Source of the DNA: a virus
Direction: 5' to 3' (one strand)
IMG/VR virus record: IMGVR_UViG_3300034106_005682
Coordinates: 1 to 61,205 of that record
Length of the DNA: 61,205 nt
The notes beneath the pieces were generated by a model that saw nothing but the letters and a program-made list of their open reading frames with translations, was not told the DNA's origin and did not search any database. This document shows positions 7,907 to 14,964 of the stretch, piece by piece (within the stretch, counting starts at the first letter, position 1; each line of letters starts with the position of its first letter). The translations under genes were made by a program, and so were the position numbers.

Positions 7907-8533
7907 ATGGAAACAAATTTGGATAATCTTATCAAAAAAGTATTGAGAGAATCATTAAACCCTCCTATGAAATTAACTGAACCTTGTATGATTTCTGAGG
8001 ATTTGAAGTACCATTTAGAGAATAGAATTTCATTAAATGAAAATGTCTTTAGAATATATTCTGACAAATATTTTAAGTTAATTAATGAAGTAAGAAACTT
8101 ATATATTGATGGTAAAATAGAATTGAATGAAGAAGACAGTTGGTTGGTTGAGTCTAACTTGGGTAAAAAGGTTTTATTAGAAAATGGTGATGAGGTTTGG
8201 TTAGATGCCCCAATGTATGAGGACGAAGTTGAGGAACTTTTGTTCGAAGCCAAACATCACGGAAAAAATGTAAAATTGAATTCTCCATTCAGAACACCTG
8301 GTGGGCCTAAAAAGTTTGCTGTATATGTTAAAACACCAAAAGGTACAATAAAGAAAGTAACATTTGGTGACCCTAATTTAAGGGTAAGAAATAGAAATCC
8401 GAAAGCGGCAAAATCATTCAGAGCTAGACACAAATGTGAACAGAAAAAAGATAGAACAACTCCAGGTTATTGGAGTTGTAATGTTGGAAGATATGCAAAA
8501 AAATTAGGATTAAAGTCGAGTTCAAGTTGGTAA
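7907..8533 (+). CDS. tagged virion-type protein with Cys-containing C-terminal domain
   Basis: 208 residues. The N-terminus METNLDNLIKKVLRE followed by S fits the tag-plus-cleavage pattern. Residues ~138-200 form a basic module (KKFAVYVKTPKG, VTFGDPNLRVR, RARHKCEQ, YWSCNVGRYAKK) that I recall as recurring at the C-terminus of uncharacterised proteins in aquatic phages; its two Cys and His could bind a metal. A TATTTATA box lies 10 nt upstream. Its stop overlaps the next ATG. Confidence 0.7.
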   Translation: METNLDNLIKKVLRESLNPPMKLTEPCMISEDLKYHLENRISLNENVFRIYSDKYFKLINEVRNLYIDGKIELNEEDSWLVESNLGKKVLLENGDEVWLDAPMYEDEVEELLFEAKHHGKNVKLNSPFRTPGGPKKFAVYVKTPKGTIKKVTFGDPNLRVRNRNPKAAKSFRARHKCEQKKDRTTPGYWSCNVGRYAKKLGLKSSSSW

Positions 8534-8802
8534 TGGAAAAACTTCCCTTTATTCAAGAAGTTATTGGTGATAAAAGATTAAGAATATTTTCCCCAAATGT
8601 TGATGATGAGGAATTGAAATGGCATAGGGATAGAGAAAATAGATTGGTCGAGGTATTGGAGGGGGAAGATTGGTATCTACAAATGGATGACGAATTTCCC
8701 AAAAAATTAGTCGTTGGTGAAAAATATTATATACCTGAAGGTGTTTATCATAGGGTGATAAAAGGTAATCAAGAGTTGAAAGTCCTGATTACCTTTGTCT
8801 GA
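8533..8802 (+). CDS. small cupin-like protein
   Basis: 89 residues from the ATG at 8533, which overlaps the previous stop (TAATG); a TTG two codons upstream is less likely. The pattern HRDRENRLVEVLEG, WYLQMDD, VGEKYYIPEGVYHRVIKG resembles a single-domain cupin, including the late His that often binds metal. The substrate is unknown. It is translationally coupled to the tagged gene before it. Confidence 0.6.
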   Translation: MEKLPFIQEVIGDKRLRIFSPNVDDEELKWHRDRENRLVEVLEGEDWYLQMDDEFPKKLVVGEKYYIPEGVYHRVIKGNQELKVLITFV

Positions 8803-8804
8803 TC

Positions 8805-9830
8805 TTACTTATTATATCTTTTTAACGCATTTTCAGTTATAAACACATATTCGGTTTCTTTGAACTCCTCAAGAGTTCTGGAGTTAGTATAAGACATTGC
8901 TGATTTTAAGTAATCCTCTAAGTTTTCAATCCACTTATCCAAAGTATACTCAACCTTGTTATATTTTGTGATACCTTCGGAAGTTATTAATTTATCCTTT
9001 CCCCATTTTTTTTGAACTTCTTTTGTACTCATACCCCTAAACTTTTTATACATAAACTTTCTAAGAAATTTGAAGTTATCCCAAACATATTTGGAAGTAT
9101 TTTCATTTAAGGGGATGACTTTACCTAAATAAACAGGTGAACAAGATTCTAATGTTTTATTTAACACTCCCCCTAACATAACATAATCAGCACCAAGGGC
9201 TAAGGCTTTGATTATATCATCATAGTTTCTAAATCCACCATCGGCAACAATATTTGTACTATATTTTCTTTTCTTTTTGATGTTACTACACTCTGATATT
9301 AATGAAGCCATTGGATAGTGAACACCTGTATTTGCAGAAGTTAAACATCCTGAACCACCACCAATACCCACTCTAATGAAATCGACACCAAGTTCTGCAA
9401 ATAATTCATAAGTGTTTGGATTTGCGATATTTCCAATCATTAATTGGTGATTGGTTTTCATATTTTCAACAAAATATTTACACAACTCATATAGTTTTTC
9501 CATATGACCATTAGCAATATCTATTAATATTTTTGTTCGAGTTAGTTCGGCACCATAGGTTTTATGTCGATTTATCATCAATTCGAAATCTGATAAGGAT
9601 ATTGACCAAAATGTATTGTCGTAATATGGTTTTTCACCTCTGGGTAAACATACCTCAAGATTTTCATCTAAAAATATTTCATAATTGTTACGATTAACAA
9701 CGGTGTCCATTGGACTAACAATAATAGGAAGTGTTCCTTTATTTGTGAAAATATTAATTTCACTTCTAGATGTTATTGATGAGATTGTTTCAGGAACTAA
9801 TGTAATGTCCTTAAAGTCGAATTTTTGCAT
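8805..9830 (-). CDS. IMP dehydrogenase / GMP reductase family enzyme
   Basis: 341 residues, the length of GMP reductase (no CBS domains). A TIM-barrel IMPDH/GMPR pattern is visible: LVPETISSITSRSE and SPMDTV near the N-terminus, the phosphate and active-site loop RVGIGGGSGCLTS with the catalytic Cys, VADGGFRNYDDIIKALALG, ADYVMLGG and the FRGMS flap. It would act on IMP or GMP in purine nucleotide metabolism, supplying nucleotides for phage DNA synthesis; which direction cannot be settled by eye. Only a weak box variant (CATTTATA) lies upstream. Confidence 0.88.
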   Translation of the reverse strand: MQKFDFKDITLVPETISSITSRSEINIFTNKGTLPIIVSPMDTVVNRNNYEIFLDENLEVCLPRGEKPYYDNTFWSISLSDFELMINRHKTYGAELTRTKILIDIANGHMEKLYELCKYFVENMKTNHQLMIGNIANPNTYELFAELGVDFIRVGIGGGSGCLTSANTGVHYPMASLISECSNIKKKRKYSTNIVADGGFRNYDDIIKALALGADYVMLGGVLNKTLESCSPVYLGKVIPLNENTSKYVWDNFKFLRKFMYKKFRGMSTKEVQKKWGKDKLITSEGITKYNKVEYTLDKWIENLEDYLKSAMSYTNSRTLEEFKETEYVFITENALKRYNK

Positions 9831-9882
9831 AATTTATCCTTTTTGATTTAAGGATAAATTATAAATGTCGAAAATTCAAATA

Positions 9883-10506
9883 TTATGATTTGAATCTTAT
9901 AACTAATTTGGATAATAATTCTTTGAAGATAATACCTGAAAGTGTTAAACCTGTGAAGCTAATAATTCTGATAGCTAATTGTTTCAAATCAACATTTTCA
10001 GTACTTCCATCTTCAACCATTTGATATATCATAGGTAATATAGGAATAATGAAAGTATAACTTAACATATTTGTTATTTTGTGGAAAGTTAACCCCAGAC
10101 TATCAATAAATTCAATAAATGTGTTTCTGAGTGTATCAGTTTTTTTCAATATTCTATCAAAAATTCCACTCAAACCATCCTCATATATTTTTGTATAGAT
10201 TTTTGTTACAATTTTTTTGTTGTCTACAAAATATGTTGCAATTACACCAATTAAAATTAAAACTAACTCACTCTCATCAATCTCAGGATATTTTCCTCTT
10301 ACGAAATCTTCAACAGGACCCATAAAACCACCGATACCAGCACCCCAAGTTAGAAGAAATTGTAAATTCATTCCAATTTGGTTTTGAGCCTCGTTGATAA
10401 TCTCTTTAACTCTTTCGGTATTTTGTTTTATTACATTACCAAGTTCTTCACCAGTACTTTCAGTGATAATTATTCTTTTTTGTTGTTCGGTGATTATAAT
10501 TTTCAT
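9883..10506 (-). CDS. tagged membrane-associated late protein
   Basis: 207 residues. The N-terminus MKIIITEQQKRIIITE followed by S matches the shared tag with an I-T-E cleavage-like site. Hydrophobic segments follow (LQFLLTWGAGIGGFMG, LVLILIGVIATYFV, YTFIIPILPMIYQMV, IISFTGLTLSGIIF), so several membrane passes or one buried helical domain are likely. No family recognised. It shares a palindromic late box with the divergent gene at 10550. A tagged membrane-active protein in a capsid could aid DNA entry; this is speculation. Confidence 0.65.
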   Translation of the reverse strand: MKIIITEQQKRIIITESTGEELGNVIKQNTERVKEIINEAQNQIGMNLQFLLTWGAGIGGFMGPVEDFVRGKYPEIDESELVLILIGVIATYFVDNKKIVTKIYTKIYEDGLSGIFDRILKKTDTLRNTFIEFIDSLGLTFHKITNMLSYTFIIPILPMIYQMVEDGSTENVDLKQLAIRIISFTGLTLSGIIFKELLSKLVIRFKS

Positions 10507-10520
10507 AATAATAAATATTG

Positions 10521-10534
10521 TATAAATATTTATA
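10521..10534. promoter_or_regulatory. palindromic divergent late box
   Basis: Perfect 14-nt palindrome TATAAATATTTATA between divergent genes starting at 10506 (minus) and 10550 (plus). It gives TATTTATA in both directions at about 14-15 nt from each ATG. Confidence 0.6.
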
Positions 10535-10549
10535 TAGAAAACTAAAATT

Positions 10550-10837
10550 ATGATTAACCCTGAATTGCAAATTGGAGACAGAGTAGTTCTTTTGACTATG
10601 GAGGGAGAACCTGATATGAATTATGGTGAAAAAGGTGAGGTAATTGGTATTACAAAAGTTTTCGGAAACAAACAATATAAAATCAAATGGGAAAATGGGA
10701 GGATGTTGGATTTGTTGGAGGACGCTGACAAGTGGATGTATGAAGAGGATTTCGACAAAATGAAAAAGAAGAAAAAAATAAAAGAAAGTTATACCATAAC
10801 AAAAAAGGTTTTAATGAAACAATTGAACCTACAATAA
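10550..10837 (+). CDS. small SH3/KOW-like protein
   Basis: 95 residues. The pattern IGDRVVLLTMEGE, YGEKGEVIGITKV, QYKIKWENGRMLDLLEDADKW resembles small SH3-like beta-barrel proteins common in T4-like phages. The C-terminus is basic and ends with an amphipathic helix (SYTITKKVLMKQLNL) that is reminiscent of the tags in other proteins but sits at the other end. The late box is 15 nt upstream. Confidence 0.6.
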   Translation: MINPELQIGDRVVLLTMEGEPDMNYGEKGEVIGITKVFGNKQYKIKWENGRMLDLLEDADKWMYEEDFDKMKKKKKIKESYTITKKVLMKQLNLQ

Positions 10838-10847
10838 AATAAGATAC

Positions 10848-10855
10848 TATTTATA
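10848..10855 (+). promoter_or_regulatory. late-type TATTTATA box
   Basis: TATTTATA 11 nt before the ATG at 10867; here it overlaps TATAAATA, the T4 late consensus, as part of TATTTATAAATA. Confidence 0.55.
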
Positions 10856-10866
10856 AATAAAAAAAT

Positions 10867-11388
10867 ATGAACGCATACTTTTTCAAGATGAATCAAGCCG
10901 AAAGAAATGATATCTTAGACCAACACAGAAAGGTATATGATGGTTTTGTAACTACATATGGCCAACAAATCAATCAACAACCATTATATACCCAAGATTT
11001 TGCCAATGACAAAGAAGGTTTAACGGTTAGTAATAAAGGTGTGGTTAAAACATACACTAACATAGGGATAAATGAGTCAAATGCAATGACTGGTGCAAAA
11101 TATTTACCTGATGTTTCTTTTGACTTTGGAGGACCTGATGACCAATTTGAGACAGAATATGTTGGTTTCGGAGGTGAGGATAAAATTGCTGATAGTGAAA
11201 CTGATATGGAACACGGAACTTTTGATGATGATTCAACAACATACACTTTGGATTTTGAATTAGAAAATGAACCTCAATTTCAAAACATAGATATTTCTGA
11301 ATTTGATGATGAAATTGATAATATAAAATCACTACAAGAACAATTAGATAAAAGTTTGGATATGTTCAAAAGATTCAAAAAATATTGA
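10867..11388 (+). CDS. acidic late protein, candidate prohead-processed
   Basis: 173 residues, starting MNAYFFKMNQAERNDILDQH and strongly acidic in the second half. Near residue 60 the sequence NIGINE-SNA carries an I-N-E site followed by S, like the putative cleavage site in the capsid protein. The C-terminus is a short coiled coil ending RFKKY, the same four-to-five residues that end the 49577-50665 virion protein. I recall similar N-termini in uncharacterised aquatic phage proteins. Probably a virion or head-core component. Confidence 0.65.
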   Translation: MNAYFFKMNQAERNDILDQHRKVYDGFVTTYGQQINQQPLYTQDFANDKEGLTVSNKGVVKTYTNIGINESNAMTGAKYLPDVSFDFGGPDDQFETEYVGFGGEDKIADSETDMEHGTFDDDSTTYTLDFELENEPQFQNIDISEFDDEIDNIKSLQEQLDKSLDMFKRFKKY

Positions 11389-11389
11389 T

Positions 11390-11698
11390 ATGGAAGTTAT
11401 TGAAATAATTTCTTATCACATAAATCGACTTGAAGAGGTCTTGGAAGTTTCTTTCAGAACAAATAACGATAATGAGGATATATCTCGTGAGAGTAAAATT
11501 CCTTTCTATGATATATCAGATTTTGGTTATTCCTTTCATGAAGAAATTGAAGATGAAATAGTTGAGGATGAATACGAAAACTATTTAAATGATTATGAAG
11601 ATGACGATTTATTCGTTGATGAAAATGATATTTTATCTTTTCTTAATGAATATTATACACTCTTTATTGATAAATTACCTAAACCTGAATTGTTCTAA
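11390..11698 (+). CDS. small acidic hypothetical protein
   Basis: 102 residues, very acidic in the middle (IEDEIVEDEYENY, NDYEDDDLF), no Cys, no membrane segment. It starts one base after the preceding stop and its own stop overlaps the next start (TAATG), so it is part of a tight late operon 10867-11946. Function unknown. Confidence 0.6.
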   Translation: MEVIEIISYHINRLEEVLEVSFRTNNDNEDISRESKIPFYDISDFGYSFHEEIEDEIVEDEYENYLNDYEDDDLFVDENDILSFLNEYYTLFIDKLPKPELF

Positions 11699-11946
11699 TG
11701 GGTAGATTTGAAATAGATACTATTATCGATCTTATGAGGAATTACACAACTCAGAGTAACGATGGTGAATTGGGTGAACAAGACGCAGCACCTGCAGGGT
11801 CAACTGGAGGAGGGTCTAAACCAACATACCCAACAGTAACAAAATGGGAATCTGGTGCGACCAGAGGTTTAGCAAATCCTGTTGGACTTACAAAGTGGCG
11901 AGAGGTTTATAAAATTACAAGGGGTAAAGCAAATACTTTATTGTAA
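11698..11946 (+). CDS. small hypothetical late protein
   Basis: 82 residues: an N-terminal helix (MGRFEIDTIIDLMRNY), a Gly/Ser/Pro-rich linker (DAAPAGSTGGGSKP) and a C-terminal motif TKWESGATRGLANPVG then ITRGKANTLL. Start overlaps the previous stop. No known family, but the compact linker-plus-motif layout suggests a structural or binding peptide. Confidence 0.6.
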   Translation: MGRFEIDTIIDLMRNYTTQSNDGELGEQDAAPAGSTGGGSKPTYPTVTKWESGATRGLANPVGLTKWREVYKITRGKANTLL

Positions 11947-11953
11947 AATAAAC

Positions 11954-11961
11954 TATTTATA
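11954..11961 (+). promoter_or_regulatory. late-type TATTTATA box
   Basis: TATTTATA 10 nt before the ATG at 11972. Confidence 0.55.
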
Positions 11962-11971
11962 CTAAAAATAT

Positions 11972-12724
11972 ATGAGCTTAGAAATTTCTCTAAAACAAAA
12001 ACTCGGAGATATCAAAAACAAAAAAAATCAAGTTATTTCAGAGGGTAAGTATACTATTAATAGATTTTCAAAAATATTTGAAGATGTAAATTTGGATAAT
12101 AATGATGACTTATTAATCCTACGAGCAAACCTGATTAAAGAATTCAAAACTTTATATAAAAATCATTTATTGAATGAAAATGTCGATATGAGTTCTATTG
12201 GAAGTAGCATAGGGTATTTGGCAAAAAAATTGTCAAAAAGTGTGTGGGATAGAATGTTTATTGGCTTATATAAAGAAATGGCAAAATCTTTGGGGTTCAA
12301 TCCTGAAAGTGTTATGTTCACTGTGGTAGTTGAAGGATTCCAAATGATGGAATGGGGAGACATTATTAAAGTTTTAGGGGGTGATTGTGATTTATTAACA
12401 AGAAAACTTACCTCAGCCATACTAAGTGGGTTGACAAAAAAAATAAGTGACAAAATGCAATTAGCTGGGGCTGGTTATGACATCATAAGAATTGCACTAG
12501 TTCAAGGTTTGACTGATGATCCTGATTCACCTGTTGGAAAAATGGTACAACAAAATCTTTCACCTGTGGTCTGTAAAAAAATGGAGGAATGGTTAGGCAA
12601 GGTTGAGAAAAAAGGTGAACAAATACAAAAGGATAAAGAATCCTCAAAAAAAGAACCAAGTACACCCACAACAAAATCAACACCTGATGTTTTTGCACAA
12701 GCTAAAAAAGCAACTGGTTTGTAA
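11972..12724 (+). CDS. late helical protein, possibly tagged
   Basis: 250 residues. Near residue 24 NKKNQVISE precedes G, fitting the hydrophobic-x-Glu cleavage pattern, so the first ~24 residues may be a removable targeting peptide. The central region is helical (YLAKKLSKSVWDRMFIGLYK, MMEWGDIIKVLGGDCDLLTR) and the C-terminus is a charged low-complexity tail (SSKKEPSTPTTKSTPD). No family recognised. A TATTTATA box precedes it. Confidence 0.65.
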   Translation: MSLEISLKQKLGDIKNKKNQVISEGKYTINRFSKIFEDVNLDNNDDLLILRANLIKEFKTLYKNHLLNENVDMSSIGSSIGYLAKKLSKSVWDRMFIGLYKEMAKSLGFNPESVMFTVVVEGFQMMEWGDIIKVLGGDCDLLTRKLTSAILSGLTKKISDKMQLAGAGYDIIRIALVQGLTDDPDSPVGKMVQQNLSPVVCKKMEEWLGKVEKKGEQIQKDKESSKKEPSTPTTKSTPDVFAQAKKATGL

Positions 12725-12728
12725 TTAA

Positions 12729-12787
12729 AGATACCTGCAAGGTAGGGCTTGCATGGGATAAACTCGACTAAAAGAAAGGGAGGTATC
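12729..12787 (+). ncRNA. candidate small structured RNA
   Basis: A 7-bp closing stem GATACCT / AGGTATC encloses a GCAAG-GTAGGG-CTTGC hairpin and an unpaired A-rich stretch (TAAACTCGACTAAAAGAAA). It sits directly between the 11972 gene and a strong terminator, so it would be the 3' end of that transcript or a separate small RNA. It does not match a riboswitch or ribozyme I can name. Confidence 0.45.
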
Positions 12788-12798
12788 CAACATCTACC

Positions 12799-12822
12799 AA
12801 AAGGACACATATGTGTCCTTTT
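12799..12822. terminator. bidirectional intrinsic terminator
   Basis: Perfect 24-nt palindrome, AAAAGGACACAT / ATGTGTCCTTTT, between converging genes. Confidence 0.85.
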
Positions 12823-12826
12823 GTGT

Positions 12827-13318
12827 TTAATAAAATGTATTTTTAAAGTTTTCCCAAATATCTTCTACAGATGAATTTATTATTTCAGAAAATATTGTTG
12901 GTTCATAAGGTTTAATATTTAATCTCATACCTGCTTCTTCAGGTGTCTTGTCTCCCTTAAGTCTATTACATGATGAACAAGAGGTAACTAAATTCATCCA
13001 AGTATTTCCACCACCTTTGGATTTAGGTATAATATGGTCGATTGTTAAATTTCTTTTACTACCACAATAAGTACATTGATGACCATCCCTCTTGTATAAA
13101 CGATGTCGATTTATTTTTAATTTACTAACTCTGAATTTCACAAAATTAAGTAAACGAATTATTAATGGACGAATAAATTCACCCATACCTGAGACTAAAG
13201 GTTTTTCACTAGCCTTCAATATTTCAGCCTTACCCTTACTAACTAAGGTAAACCCCTTATAAACTGAGGTTACATTTATGGGAGTGAAATCAGCATTTAA
13301 CACTAAAACTTTATCCAT
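12827..13318 (-). CDS. HNH endonuclease
   Basis: 163 residues. N-terminal MDKVLVLNADFTPINVTSVYK is typical of a widespread bacterial and phage HNH family. The nuclease core has two CxxC zinc sites (CTYCGSKRN, CSSCNRLKG) around the HNH residues (NLTIDHIIPKSKGG, NLVTSC). It would nick or cut DNA, either in genome maturation or as a mobile homing enzyme. On its strand the upstream box reads TATAAATA, the T4 late consensus, 13 nt before the ATG. Confidence 0.88.
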   Translation of the reverse strand: MDKVLVLNADFTPINVTSVYKGFTLVSKGKAEILKASEKPLVSGMGEFIRPLIIRLLNFVKFRVSKLKINRHRLYKRDGHQCTYCGSKRNLTIDHIIPKSKGGGNTWMNLVTSCSSCNRLKGDKTPEEAGMRLNIKPYEPTIFSEIINSSVEDIWENFKNTFY

Positions 13319-13331
13319 ATTTCTTGGTCAC

Positions 13332-13339
13332 TATTTATA
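13332..13339 (-). promoter_or_regulatory. T4-consensus TATAAATA box
   Basis: Reads TATAAATA on the minus strand, 13 nt before the HNH gene start. It is the opposite orientation to the other boxes and could instead belong to the plus strand. Confidence 0.4.
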
Positions 13340-13462
13340 CATTTTTTATAAGTATACAATTTCAAATGATAAAAATATAATAAAAAAAAAGATTCAATCA
13401 AATTCGAAATAATTTTGTTTGTTTCATTCTTTTGTTTTATCTTCACAGAATAAATCAATCAT

Positions 13463-14074
13463 ATGAAGAGTCTTGTACAAATATTAGTAATTTTGGGGTT
13501 CGTTTATATTACTTTCGGACATAAAAAAAATCAGAATAATTTTATATCTGATGTTTCAACCACAAAAGAAAGTAACCCATATGCTAAATTAAAAAAGGTA
13601 GTTTACAAAGTTAAAGGTTTGGGTGATGTAAGTAATTATACACTTAACCAAACTGCGAGTACCATAGAGAGTTTTTATGGTTTCACTACCATAGTTGAAC
13701 ATAATGTTGAAATTAATCCGAAAATGTTTATCAAGAACACTGATGATATCTTAAATGCTTCAGTTTGTTTAGAAAATCTGAATTCATACACAGAAAAAAC
13801 AATTTATGTAACCAACAAAGAGTTATGGGCTTTAGGTAGATATGTCAATGGTTTAGCTTATCATGAAGGTAATTCAGTAATTGTAAGTACAAGAGCAACT
13901 GATATTACTGAAACAATAAAACACGAGATTGGACATACTTTGGGTTTAAATCATTGTGATGATAAAACTTGTGTTATGGCATCAGAAAATGACAATTACG
14001 AAACAGGTAAATTTTGTAATAAATGTAAAAACCATTTAATCGTTAGATTCAATATTAAAAAAAATAAACTATGA
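13463..14074 (+). CDS. archaemetzincin-type zinc metalloprotease, membrane-anchored or secreted
   Basis: 203 residues. The N-terminus (SLVQILVILGFVYITFG) is a membrane anchor or uncleaved signal. The zinc site HEIGHTLGLNHC continues into DDKTCVM and then CNKC, which fits the archaemetzincin signature HExxHxxGxxHCx4CxM...CxxC exactly. The active-site Glu is in HEIGH and the Met-turn follows. The enzyme would cut peptides outside the cytoplasm. The family is known from archaea, some bacteria and vertebrates; I do not know of it in phages. The stop overlaps the next ATG. Confidence 0.85.
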   Translation: MKSLVQILVILGFVYITFGHKKNQNNFISDVSTTKESNPYAKLKKVVYKVKGLGDVSNYTLNQTASTIESFYGFTTIVEHNVEINPKMFIKNTDDILNASVCLENLNSYTEKTIYVTNKELWALGRYVNGLAYHEGNSVIVSTRATDITETIKHEIGHTLGLNHCDDKTCVMASENDNYETGKFCNKCKNHLIVRFNIKKNKL

Positions 14075-14448
14075 ATAACCCCAAAGAAAAATTAAGACAA
14101 TTTTATATTACAAATGGTATAGTTGAGACATCCAAAGTGACAAGGTTATCCTATCAACGAATTATAGATGAACTAAATTTACCATACAAAAAATTTGAAG
14201 ACATACAATTTACACCCCATCCTGTAAGTGGTGTAAGAAGTGTAACTATGTTTGAAAATGGTTATGGTGCCTCTGTAGTATCACATCCAATGTCATATGG
14301 TGGAAAAATGGGTTTATATGAATTGGCGGTACTTGACAAAAATGGTGAATTAACTTATGATACACCAATAACTGATGATGTGATAGGTTATCTCACACCT
14401 GAACAAGTAACAGAAAAATTAATTGAAATACAAGATTTAAAAAATTAA
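14071..14448 (+). CDS. hypothetical protein
   Basis: 125 residues, soluble; its ATGA overlap with the metalloprotease stop indicates coupling. Features: QFYITNGIVETSKVTRLSYQ at the start, a central HPVSGVRSVTMFENGYGASVV segment and a helical C-terminus. I do not recognise a domain with a known function. Confidence 0.6.
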   Translation: MNNPKEKLRQFYITNGIVETSKVTRLSYQRIIDELNLPYKKFEDIQFTPHPVSGVRSVTMFENGYGASVVSHPMSYGGKMGLYELAVLDKNGELTYDTPITDDVIGYLTPEQVTEKLIEIQDLKN

Positions 14449-14452
14449 AATT

Positions 14453-14725
14453 ATGCCAACCTTTTATCAAGATGTAGAAGCTGAAGTAGATATTGATGTT
14501 GAAGAATTTGTTGACTCATGTTCAGCAAGAGAAATCGAAAAACTAATTCGTTATTTGGTTGAGGAGGGAAATTTACCAAAAACCTTAACCACTTATACCC
14601 AAACACAAAATCTATCACTAAATGATACTATGTGGTACGAAACAACTGAAAAAATTAGAGGTAATCGACTTAGTTTGACCACTGAGGAAATAGAAATAAT
14701 CGAAAATATTGCAAAACGATTTTAA
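14453..14725 (+). CDS. small acidic hypothetical protein
   Basis: 90 residues: an acidic N-terminus (QDVEAEVDIDVEEFVDSC) followed by helices including REIEKLIRYLVEEG. It starts 4 bp after the preceding stop in the same short-gene operon. No family recognised. Confidence 0.6.
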   Translation: MPTFYQDVEAEVDIDVEEFVDSCSAREIEKLIRYLVEEGNLPKTLTTYTQTQNLSLNDTMWYETTEKIRGNRLSLTTEEIEIIENIAKRF

Positions 14726-14727
14726 TT

Positions 14728-14904
14728 ATGTATATTATTGTAAAACACATCAAAACAGACCATAACACAACTCTACCAGTTGTACTAGTCGACACGCAAT
14801 GTGAAGTGTTAGAGTTTGAAGCTATTGAAGAAGCTGAAAAAATGAAAAATCTTTTTGAAACTAATTCTGACTCAGGTTACAAATATGAAGTAAAAAAGAT
14901 TTGA
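14728..14904 (+). CDS. small hypothetical protein
   Basis: 58 residues from the ATG at 14728, two bases after the previous stop. It begins MYIIVKHIKTDHNTTLPVVL, continues with an acidic helix (EFEAIEEAEKMKNLFE) and ends YKYEVKKI. The layout resembles small single-domain beta-alpha-beta phage proteins. It fits the operon by spacing and codon use. Confidence 0.55.
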   Translation: MYIIVKHIKTDHNTTLPVVLVDTQCEVLEFEAIEEAEKMKNLFETNSDSGYKYEVKKI

Positions 14905-14964
14905 TTCTTCTTGACAATCCAAAAACAATCACTTAAGTTTTAAAACACAATTAAACGAAACGAT

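Noticed and set aside
6384-7916. Longer start of the hydrolase fusion (30 extra residues)
   Set aside because: The extension is encoded across the late-box region and overlaps the divergent gene; the start at 7826 restores the common tag.
12827-13318. Reading the HNH gene as an IscB-like RNA-guided nuclease
   Set aside because: No RuvC or PLMP segment; size and motifs fit a plain HNH protein.
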